In this document: positions 53,902 through 64,000 of the stretch, piece by piece
Numbering within the stretch: position 1 is the first letter of the stretch
Layout: every line of letters starts with the position of its first letter
NCBI RefSeq assembly: GCF_001659605.2
Contig: NC_035161.2
Location: forward strand, 32,349,691 to 32,413,690
Source: Manihot esculenta
Taxonomy: Eukaryota > Streptophyta > Magnoliopsida > Malpighiales > Euphorbiaceae
Reading direction: 5' to 3'
Length of the DNA stretch: 64,000 bases
Made by a program: the position numbers and the translations under genes
Notes under the pieces: model-generated
Databases searched by the model: none
The model's input: only the letters and a program-made list of their open reading frames with translations
Told to the model about the DNA's origin: nothing

Positions 53902-56900
53902 ATGGCCTCTAATGGTGCATCTACGGTCAGTATCTCGGTCTTTGTGTATCAGAACTGGTTTATGTTTTTATTTATCATGATCATCGTGATGCTGCTTAAG
54001 CTAAAAAATTGGTAATGGTGGTCTCAAACTCAGAGAGCAGTGGACGCACAGAGCAGCTTGGAGAGGATCAAGCGGCAGTTGGCTTCCGGTTCTGGTAGGA
54101 ATTTGTTGCAGGGTCCTCTTCTCAAGCGATCTGAAACTGTATATTCCTTTCCCTTTTCCTTTTTGTTTGGAAATTTTTGTTTTATTTTGCACTTCGGGTT
54201 TTACATTTTTCTACCCTCCCTGAATTTCACTCTGATTGATGCTTGGTAATTTATGTTTGATGTGCATCGTTAATTCGAGAAATTTTGTGGCGTGCTATGA
54301 AATTGAAAAATAAACAAAAACCCTAGATTGAGCTGAACTGTAAGTGCAATCCCATAATTTATTTCGTACAGTTGTTGAAAATTTGATTTCAATTTCAATG
54401 TTGCTTGTTGCATTTCTACTTTCTGGGAGCACCATCTTTCTTTGTTTTCTTCCTTGAAAATTTACAAGTTCCTGGATTATTCTTCTTTGCCCTTACAATC
54501 ACTGGTTGTTTATCTTGATTGAATAGCTAAGGAAATGGAATGAACGATGGGTGATCTTGGACCCAACGACTGGAAAAATGGAATACAAGTGAGTATATGT
54601 CACGCATTATACTTTTCCTGGCTTCACTCTATTTCTTACAAGAGTAGGACCTCTTTCTTTACTTCTTGTCTGCCTTATTTAGGACTAGGAGAAATGAGCC
54701 AACTGCAAAGGGAACTATCATCTTTGATGCAAATAGCACAATAACAGTTTCTCCTGTGAACTTCCAGTAAGATGGTGTTTTCCTTATATCAGGCTTCATA
54801 TTTCCATAATTTTCTATTCTTTGATTTTTCTTTTTATCATTATACCTATTTTGATTGAGTAGTAACAATGTCCTTTGTCTTTATGTGCTTTGTAGTGGAC
54901 TTCCAAAGTACGATGGATGTTGTTTCTGTATCCATATTAGTCTATCTATTTACTTCTGCAATATGGACAAACTTGAGTTTGCCCCTTTGTTCGGTTGAAA
55001 GCTATCATTGTGCTGTAACCGCCTGTGGAATTTATCAACTGGTTAGGGGAAAATAAAATAGCAAAAGCAAAATATATTTGAGGTCACATAGAAATTTAAC
55101 ACGGTTCAGTTTTAAGGCCTTTGTTCATGGATGGTGGCTGAACAAAATTTCACCTAGAAAATTATGTTATAAGACCATTCAAATTGCTGTTTAGCCTTTT
55201 GGACCACTACACCCAAATCTCACTATTGCTCTTAAGGTCTCTAACCTTGTTTTTCGTTCTTTACTACTTGCCATGCAAATGGCTACATGTATATATGCAG
55301 CCAAGAATCATTCTCCAAGTCCAAGACTGAATCTTTCAGGAGTAAGAGATTTCATCTCCATCTTCATCACTTCATGAATGTGGTTTCTGCAAAAGGATGA
55401 ATTAGCTGGCAAGTTTGTAGAACTTATTGATTGAGTTGGTCAAAACCTGGTCACCAAGTTCCTTCTTTATGGATTTGGGCCAACTAAGTTCATGGGCCGA
55501 CCCAAGACATCTTTAACACATTATATAGTTTACTGAATAGCCAGAATTAACGTCCTTAATTTCGATCTAGATATTGGTACTCCACAAAAAAAAGACTACT
55601 TCCTTTGTGCAGAGACTCCTGGTGCAGCTAGAGCTTGGGTTGCAACTTTGCAGTAAGTTTTCCCTTTGCAATGTCTCCAATTCCTCCATGTTGAAAAACA
55701 TTATACTCTAAATGGAGAACTACTATTTATCTATTTTCAATTAAGGGGACGTCTAGTGCATATAAGATGGTCTCCCATGCGAATAACAAGAACTAAGAAA
55801 CAATGAAGTAGAGTTAAAAGTACTTCTATATTATATTGAGGTCATACTTATGTACTTCTTTCATTTGGTCTCTAATATTATCAACATAAGTGTGCAATTT
55901 AGTTTAGTTTAATTTAGTGATCCTTGTTCTTTATAAAAAAAAATGTGTTTGCCCGCTGTTGAGTCATGTGATTTCCTTTTTGTCGCTTGTATTGATGTTT
56001 GATTGTTTTTTGGCCTTCCAACGACCAGGGCAACCCAGTTGGTACTAAAGGCACATAAAGAGGCAGTAAATTCCTTAAGTGGGAATGGTTCTGCAAAGCT
56101 TGGGACAATCGCAACTGTAGTTGCTGCTGCCAACTCAACAGCCCTTGAGTGTTCTAAAGAAATTGAAGCTGCAATGCAGATCTCCTTGAGAAATGCTTTG
56201 GGAATGGTGAATAATAGGGTAATTGATGGCCCAATGGATGATCTGACAATTATGAAGGTATAGAGTCTAAAATGTGCTCATTTGTTACGCTATATCCTTT
56301 GTTTAATTCTGGATAAACATAATCAATTTTATATATGGTACAATTCTAGTATTGCATGTTAAATATGTCCTATGAAGTGGGCATTTGTGATTGTATTTTT
56401 GAAATTATGTGGAGCATTTTGTCTGACTTTTTAACTGAATAATATATATGTAAACTAGCATGAAGTTAGTTATTGTCATGCCAAGTTTTATCAGGTACAA
56501 TTTGCAAATAAATTCTAAACAAAATATTTGAAATGAGTTTCATGATATTTAAGACAATAAACATGAGAATTCATTTATTTAGTGAATTAATATAAATTAA
56601 ATGTCAAATAAAATCATTCCTGTATCAATTTGGTTCCAAACAAAATTTAAGTTAGTAGAGATGTTTAGGCAAAAATTGCAAATCAATTCTCCCCTTCCCT
56701 ACTGCTATTTCAGGACTTAACACAGTTGGGTGAAGTGGAGGTTAATGATTAACTTCCTTTCCCTTACCCCTTCCTTTTGTAAAAACTCTCATAAAGAGTT
56801 AAATTTTTCCCCCTTCTCTTATTTTCCTCTATTGCAGCATATAGCAATGTTTCCTTTCTTTAAAGTTTTGAGTTTTTTTTTTTTTCTATTTTAATTATTT

Positions 56901-58872
56901 ATTATTTTAATTATGCCCAGCCTCACTTGGCATGTCTGCCATCCTGTGGATTTTAGATGCCAATGGTTATAGTTTCATTCTTCAGGTCTCTGATTTCTGA
57001 GTAATTATACTTGCAGGAGACTCTAAAGGTTAAGGATGAAGAACTGCAGAATTTGGCCCGGGACCTTCGTGCTCGTGATACAACAATAAAAGACATAGCA
57101 GAGAAATTATCTGAGACTGCTGAAGCTGCTGAGGCTGCAGCATCTGCGGCACATACAATAGATGAACAGAGGAGAATTGCTTGTGCTGAAATTGAGCGAT
57201 TATCGAGAGTTTCGCAGAAGCAGCTGGAGTCATCCACGTTGAAGGTGTAATAATTTATTATACTTTTTTGACATTATGATACGTGCCATTTGCTATACGT
57301 GTACAAAAGATAAATAAATAACATCTAATCGGATTGTTGAGATGCTATCTTTAATTTTATAGATTGTTGTTTTCTGGAGTTAAAATGCTATATTCTCAAT
57401 TAAATTCTAGCTGTTCTGATTATTGCTCATTTGAGTTTTTCATTTATGCTTGCAGCTTAAAGAGTCTGAAGAAAAGGTTATGACTCTAAGCAAAGAAAGA
57501 GATGAACTGATCAAGCAGAGAGATTCCGCACTTCAGGAGGCACATTTGTGGCGTTCTGAGCTTGCAAAAGCTAGAGAGCGTGTTGTGATTTTGGAAGGAG
57601 CTGTGGTGAGAGCAGAGGAAAAGGTCAGGGTTGCAGAAGCAGATGCTGAAGCTAGAATAAAGGAAGCTTCCCAGAAAGAGGCTGTTGCTATGAATGAGAA
57701 GCAAGAACTTCTAGCATATCTGAATGCGTTACAGGCACAACTTCAAAGGTTTAACATCTGAACCTTCTTAAACCATCATATGTTTTAATCCCTCTTGTTC
57801 TCTTGTAACTCGCCTTCTGTTGTAGATCTCATAATTAAAGAAGCATTCTTTGTTGGTAGATTTTGTAGTTAAAGCATCATGTAAATCAGTAAATCAACAA
57901 TTATGAGTATTGAATGATGACAAATTGAAAGGTTTTGCCCTTATTAGTGTTAGTATGCCTGTAGTAGTTGAACATAAATACATGGTCAATTTTTTTCCTG
58001 ATTTTAGAAGTGGTTTCCTTTCAAATTACCTTCCTATTCTTAAAACCAAAAAAACACTTTTCTGGCCGACAACTTGCCTTGCTGGTCAGTTTTTTCAATA
58101 GTTCTCCTAAGTTTGTTTTGCTTGTGTTTTAGCAACTGCATCCTCAAAGGTGTTTCCCTAGGACCTACTTTTCAGAACAAAAGAATTAGAAATGGAGAGA
58201 CCATTGGAGAAGCCAAAGAAGGATAGGTCATATCTACTTATTTTGAGGAGCGGAAAGCAACTGTGCACAAAAAAGAATTTTGGGATTCTCATAAATGCCT
58301 TGTGTCAACTTGTAATTGCACCCAAAAAAACTACTAGTTGATTCAAAGGCTCTCTTATTGACTTCTTTGAATATGATATATACAGGAATGCTGAATACTC
58401 TTGCTGAATGTTTATTTTAGTTCTTAATGTGTGATTTGCAGAGCGCTTTAGAAATTTAAGTCAAACATGTGAGGATGAATACAGTTATAATCTTTGATTT
58501 TCTGGTAACAGACAGCAGATTGATACAAAGGAAATGTTTCAGAAGACTGAGTCTTCAAATGTTGTCGGAAGCTCTCCTCCGCTGACTAAGCATGTGGACT
58601 TGTCTGAAGAGAATGTGGATAAAGCTTGTCTTAGTGTTTCTAGAGTTTTGCCACATTCTGGGGAGAGTGTTGTGCACATGGGAGTGGACCAAACTAACCT
58701 CAGGCCAATTGGAGATACTGAATGGAGTGATATTGAGCCAACGGAGTCGAGAATAGCTGATGTAAGAGAGGTTGCTCCTGAAGCAGAAGGAAGCAGCTTG
58801 GATATTACTGTCGTTAGCTCACCTGTAAATAATCACCATGAGCAAGGAGGTAACGATTTTCATCAGCCTTGA
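53902..58872 (+). CDS. PH-domain and coiled-coil protein
   Basis: Ten exons (53902-53925, 54034-54138, 54527-54588, 54683-54766, 54896-54927, 55571-55652, 56029-56257, 57017-57244, 57456-57748, 58512-58872) sum to 1500 nt, or 499 residues. A pleckstrin-homology domain spans about residues 33-135: LLQGPLLKRSETLRKWNERWVILD, then DYFLCAETPGAARAWVATLQ, with the C-terminal helix tryptophan typical of PH folds. PH domains bind phosphoinositides or proteins at membranes. From about 205 to 375 there is a long Ala/Glu/Lys-rich coiled coil (SETAEAAEAAASAAHTIDEQ, LKESEEKVMTLSKERDELIKQ). The tail is acidic and probably disordered. The match is to the At2g30880 type, whose function is little known; a membrane-associated scaffold is an inference. 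Two exons are very short (24 and 32 nt). Confidence 0.88.
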
Positions 58873-61800
58873 TGTTTAACGCTATACCTTTTATAGAAAA
58901 CAACATGCACATATATGGACCCGAAAACTATTTGAATCAGTTAACCCAGAAAAAGATGTTGCCTTTCTTGGTATTTTTTTTTAATTGGCTGTTATTGTTG
59001 TGATGCCATTGTACATTTGGAAGAGGATTCATCAGATTTTTCTTGAATATACTTCGTAAGCTCACAATCAATAGTTCGGAATGTTCATGACCTTCAGGTG
59101 TTGACTGTAAATTTCATGAGGCTTGTTGAGTTGATGTTCATCTCGGATATCAATTTGATACTCGTTTGTGTTTGATCAAATTAGATTTGGAATGATAAAC
59201 ACCCTTAAATGTAAGCATGGTATAGTATACAACAGACGGGTGGGGGGTGCTTATCTCTCTCATTGAATATTATGTTGGGTTATTAAAAAAAAATTTCAAA
59301 GGTCTGCAATAAATTTAAAACTTTGTCTATTGAATTTGAAAAAGTTAACTGTGTTTGATCAACAAAATAATTTTATATATTTTATAATTATTATTTATAA
59401 TACTAAATACATTCTTTATATAATAAATATTTCTATTACTATAATTATAATAATATTTTTTTCATTCTATAATTTTCATTTTTTTTTTTTAAATATATAG
59501 AAATTGACTATTATAATTTTATTTTGTTTTTAAAAAAATTTTCAAAATATTTTTTAATATTTAATAAAGCTTGATATTTAATAAAATTTAATGTATATAA
59601 GATATATATAATTTAAAAGTTAATAAAGAATATTATATTTCTTAACACTTGTAAAAAAAGTAAATGGGACATTATTTCAAAACTTTGTGTCCAATTCTTA
59701 ATATAAGAAAGAAGTTTCTTTTTCTACTTAGTACTTGAAAGAGGTCACTTTTCTAGTCATGAAAGTATTAAAATATATTGAAAAAGCATACAAATTTTAC
59801 ATAATTCGCAATAATTTTAAGTAAAAATATTTTATGAAATAATTTTGTTATAATGGAAGTTGATTTCCAATAAAATTTTATTATTTTATATCTAGTGTGT
59901 GGTGGATTCAATATTCAAATAAATGAATGAAACTTGATATTAGTTAATAAATAAATAAGTAAATATAGTAAAGTAACACTTGTATCGGTAGTGAAGCAAT
60001 GTTGGGATTGAGAGGAAGACGAAACCTCATGCTTCATCCAATCAGCTAAAGTTCCTTTCTCCAGCGTCAGAATACAAGAGATTTCTTGAGGATTGTTGGG
60101 ATTGTTTGATAATCACAGATATACAGAGAAATTGTAGATGATAAAATTAGTTTTCTCGGTTTTGATGAGTTATATTATATCAACCAATCGAAAAAAAAAA
60201 GAAGCTTTTAAGTAAAGAAATCAAGTATTTCAACTCGATCGTATAATTTAAATCAAAAGATGAGTTTAACTTGAATTGGGTCAGTCGAATTAACCAGTTC
60301 CATTTGAAATATGAACAACCCTGCTTGATGCAAATTCACTTTTGGGATTTTTTTTTTTATAAGCCATGAGGGATTTGGGATGGCTGAACCTAATACTTCT
60401 TAATTTAAGTTTCAAATCCATGAGTGCAGGATTGTATGATAATTGATGATAAGTAAATTGAGTTGTGGTTTCCTATGGCTTCACGGAGAACAGATCCTGT
60501 TACCAACCCTATGTAAATTAAAATATAATATGCAAAACAATTTTTTTTCCTCATAAAAATAAATAGATTAGTGCACAATTTCATTGTTATTGAGGATATT
60601 CAATTTATCTAATTTTTAATTTTGTTGAACTAAACTTATAAGTTTTAAATTAAATTTAAAATAGACAATTAAAAAAAAATAAATTTCTCTGTTTTTGGAT
60701 TAAATCAAAAATCAAGAAAATTAGCCCAGGCTTTTTGAATTTTGTTAAATAAAAAAATCAAGAATTTAACTTATTTTTAACTTTTAGACAAATTGAGTTT
60801 AAAATAGAAATTTTAGACTTATTTGGAAAAAGTTTAGAAAATTATATTAAATCAAACATCTCATTAAGCATAGAAATAAAAATGAGCATTTAACCAAAAA
60901 TAAATTATTTGGAATTATATATATAGTGCAAGAAGCTTCTTCATTATTATATAGTGGTAGATGAATTGAGAGAGAGGTGTTTGCGCTTTGGTGAAGATAA
61001 GTACCAGACAGGACTTTGGTTCATATGATTAAAAAAAAATTGTAAATATGTAAAATTTAATAATTTTAATGTAAATTATTATTAGTTAATACCTTAAATC
61101 CATATATGAATTTTGTTTTTTCTGAAATTCTATGTATGACTTTGATTAATTAGTAATAGTAATGGAAAATGAAATCATCTCATTATATAATATAATCAAA
61201 TACATTTAAAATAATATGATGATTATTATATATATATATATATAATTATAATTACTTATTTTAATTTATTTTATGTTATTTTTTAATAATAGATATTGTT
61301 CTTTTTCGCACCGAATCGGTTAGAGATGAAGTGTTTTATGTGATTATTTGCATTAGCTTGTTAGGTGCATCCTCTTAACTACATATTTGACTTGAGTGTT
61401 ATTTCCTTTATTTCGTTTTTATTTTTTTTTCTTTTATAAAAGAATATAGCCCAGAAATTATGTTATTGGAAATTTTTATAATTTATGTTTCCCTTTTATT
61501 TATTTAATTAATTATGAATTTAGGAATTAAATCAAGCATTTCATACTTATTTATTTATTTTTATTCTCAAACTAGTTTTAGTCTTTAAAAATATATCTTC
61601 TTTTAAAGATAATGAACATAACTGAAATATTTAACTAGTTGGTGCATTTTTAATTTTATAAATGAAATTCATGATATAAATAAAAAGTATATTGAAAAAT
61701 AGAATGATGTAAAAATTAAAAAAAAAAATAATGTAACGTATGAGAAAATGGAGGAAAATAACGAGAAAAAAGAGAAATTATTATAGTTATAATTTTCCCT

Positions 61801-62028
61801 TTACTAAACATAAAATAATAGAAAATAAATCCATTTCCTTTATACTTTTCCCTTCATAGTTATTTTCCTTCAATCCAAACATGCTTCAACATGCCATACA
61901 TAATACCATAACAAAAGAAACACAATTGAGGCAATTGCACAGAGCAAGAACACAAACCCCCTCAATCACAAAACACAAGACAAACATACGAAGGATTTTA
62001 TCAACATTGATGCAGGAAATCCAGAGTC
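58873..62028. other. AT-rich spacer between convergent PH and GST genes
   Basis: The left end is the PH-gene 3' UTR. From 59280 to 61860 the DNA is strongly AT-rich, with poly-A/T tracts and a TA run near 61231-61242. Short chance ORFs only. A GGTCAGTCGAATTAACCAGTTC stretch near 60280 resembles ends of dispersed repeats seen elsewhere in the window. No gene is supported. Confidence 0.55.
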
Positions 62029-62834
62029 TTAAAGTTGGAGGACCTTCTTCCAAGATGGCCTGTTGCTAATCTCATCCCACCAAGCACTAACATGCTTTCT
62101 GCTCCTAATCATATGCTCCTTATTCATTGGACCCACCAAGTACTGTGTAAATGGCAAGTGGCTAAGGTCAGCTAAGCTGAAAAAATCTCCAGCCAAATAC
62201 TTGCTCCTTGAGAGCCTCTCCTCATACACATCCAAAACCTTTCCCAGCTTTTCTTCACTCTCTTTGATCAGCTTCTCATCAGGAGGAAACCCCAAAGCTG
62301 GGGCAAATAGGATTTGAAGGCTCAAGTTGTAAATATGAGGGTGGAAATTTTGGGCTTCCACTTCTAGCCATTGCTCCACTAAGCCTCTCTCTTCAATGCT
62401 ATTTCCAAGCAAATCAGTGCCATGTGATCTATACTTCTCAGCATAATACCTTATGATGGCTCGCGATTCTGTCCAATACACAACCAATATATACTCACCA
62501 AGCTCAGATGGATTCAAGGAAAATACTTGCGTGCAAATTTTTAATTAGTTACCGTATAAAGTGTAATCTCCATCTTGAATTACAGGAACTGCTCCGAAAG
62601 GCTTGAATTTTAACAAGAAACAGAAGCAAAATTCAGAGGGATTCAACTCCAAAATGAAGATATAAATACATATAGAAGAAAGAAAGGAACCTGTAATTTG
62701 AGATATTCAGGGGTTCGATGGTCTCCTTTGATGAGATCGACAGGAACAGCCTCAAATTCGATGCCCTTCTCAATAAGGCAAGCTAGAACTCGCTTCGGAG
62801 AAGCATAGGCGGTTCCGTACACCTTCACCACCAT
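62029..62834 (-). CDS. Glutathione S-transferase, phi class
   Basis: Three exons (complement 62691-62834, 62553-62601, 62029-62468) encode 210 residues, close to plant GSTF proteins. Residues 1-75 form the thioredoxin-like glutathione site: VYGTAYASPKRVLACLIEKG, with the probable catalytic Ser12, and PFGAVPVIQDGDYTLYESRA, with the cis-Pro and ESRA glutathione-contact motifs. The helical C-terminal domain has QWLEVEAQNFHP, the KYLAGDFFSLADLSHLPF N-capping box, and HVSAWWDEISNRPSWKKVL. It is most like Arabidopsis GSTF9/GSTF10. The enzyme conjugates or reduces substrates with glutathione in the cytosol and responds to stress in known relatives. The two introns are short (89 and 84 nt). A TATA box lies about 90 bp upstream of the ATG. 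Confidence 0.94.
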
Positions 62835-62920
62835 TTTGGTCTTTTTTTTCTTTGGTTGGAAGAGAGACTCAGGGAAGTAGTGGGCGAGTGAGTGTGAGTC
62901 TGAGGAGTGTGCTTCTGTTC

Positions 62921-62927
62921 TTATATA
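62921..62927 (-). promoter_or_regulatory. TATA box of the GST gene
   Basis: TATATAA on the minus strand, about 87-93 bp upstream of the GST start codon. This is a normal distance for a plant core promoter with a 50-60 nt leader. The transcription start was not observed. Confidence 0.6.
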
Positions 62928-62931
62928 ATAG

Positions 62932-64000
62932 ACATGGCAACCTGAAGCAGCAGCTCTAGAAAGGCGAATGTAGGTGGGAATTTTGATTTATTAGTATTTT
63001 TTAATTTTTAATATTAAAATATGACAATAATTGGAGGGCGAGGGTAGGAGAGCATAACCATGCGAATCTTGCGTACATGCATGAATATACACGTGTCTTT
63101 AGCTTGGCTGGGGTTGATAGAACATCAACCACTACACAAATTTTAATGGGAATTTTCTTCAATTTTTTTTTTCTTTCCATGGAGTGGTTGAAGTTGTATG
63201 GTATAAAATTTTATATTTTCATCCACAATTTCCAGAAGATCAAGCAACTTAACCAATCTTTTCTTCCACTTAGGAACAAATTATTTACAAATTCAATTTT
63301 TATTTTTTCGTGTTAATTGAAAAGGTAACATTTTTTAATTTAAAAAATAATTTAATAGTAGAAAAATATGAGTAGAGAGTATATTATGAAAAACAATATA
63401 CAATTTATTACTTTAAATATACTTTATTTAAGAAAAAAACAAAAGAATATAGTGTGAGTACTACAGGGATACTTTACTGAATCAATAGCATTTTATATGA
63501 GAAATTAAATTATCTAATTATTTCTTTAATTCTTAATTAAAAAAATCTTAAAAGGAATTTGAATGACACAGAAGAAAAAGCATTACAGTTATTATTCATA
63601 GCCATATAAAAGTAAAAATCAAGAATTTGGACGCATTATACATCAGTATTCAAGTTCAAAGAACCCATTTCCTTTCTGACATTTTCATTGCAATTGATTA
63701 AAAAGTTCATTGATTTAATTTCTATTTTATTTTTTCTTTTCTAATATAAAATATTGTAATTTAAGAAACATGAAAGATTAATTTTTAAAATATAAAAGCT
63801 TATTTATAAAAAAACCATAATATTTAGTAATAAATTTATGAGAATAGAGAGAGAAAACTTTAATGAGTAAATTTTAAAAAGCAGAAAGTAAATGGGAGGC
63901 TTGACCTGGTTTTACGAAGACTCGAGGCACTGTGCACGCTATACGAAAAAGGGGGTTCTGCAACCTCCACATGCCCCCCAATATCAGATAAGAGAACATT
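62932..64000. other. AT-rich region upstream of the GST gene to window edge
   Basis: It probably includes the distal promoter of the GST. It is AT-rich, with A- and T-tracts. The last 110 bp are more balanced (GACCTGG, CGAGGCACTGTGCACG) and could begin another element or gene, but no coding frame can be supported. Confidence 0.45.

Noticed and set aside
54868..55056. 62-codon ORF around the 32-nt PH-gene exon
   Set aside because: Different frame from the PH protein, running into intron; the family sequence HGLPKYDGCCFYIG supports the short exon.

Overview
The window is nuclear DNA of a flowering plant. Genes are split by many GT-AG introns, AT-rich introns and spacers separate them, LTR-retrotransposon relics and MITE-like elements are scattered through, and every confidently recognised protein is a typical land-plant family. 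The protein sequences look like a eudicot, probably a rosid. A species name cannot be fixed from the sequence alone.

Layout from left to right: (1) the 3' half of a TPT/NST-type sugar-phosphate or nucleotide-sugar transporter (+, 257-9146), with a 13-nt microexon and a 6.2-kb intron filled with nested transposon relics; (2) a two-pore K+ channel, TPK/KCO (-, 11657-12942); (3) a GBF-interacting-protein-1-like gene (+, 14649-24554) of ten exons, with a truncated LTR element in its fifth intron; (4) an intronless clade-A AT-hook (AHL) gene (+, 25334-26140); (5) COG5, a Golgi tethering subunit (+, 27858-32847); (6) a class-3-lipase-like alpha/beta hydrolase (+, 33936-36360); (7) a 3-hydroxyisobutyryl-CoA-hydrolase-like crotonase (+, 38633-42544); (8) a cytochrome b561 domain protein (+, 43865-45120); (9) mitochondrial aspartate aminotransferase (-, 46412-52582); (10) a PH-domain/coiled-coil protein (+, 53902-58872); (11) a phi-class glutathione S-transferase (-, 62029-62834). 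Exon chains were built by hand. In every complete gene the exon lengths sum to a multiple of three and the joined reading frame stays open, which supports the models.

The genes do not form a pathway. They are unrelated housekeeping and signalling genes in ordinary plant gene order. From memory, the right third (crotonase, b561, AAT, PH protein, GSTF9/10-like) resembles an Arabidopsis chromosome 2 neighbourhood around At2g306xx-At2g309xx, so it is probably a conserved syntenic block.

The most interesting points are: a small non-autonomous LTR element with a perfect target duplication, nested inside an older Copia relic inside an intron; the 13-nt microexon; a GA in place of the expected GT donor in the crotonase gene, with an in-frame cryptic donor 12 nt downstream; a GC-AG intron in the b561 gene; and an unrecognised 111-codon ORF antisense within a COG5 intron. 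I found no evidence for a wholly new multi-gene system here.
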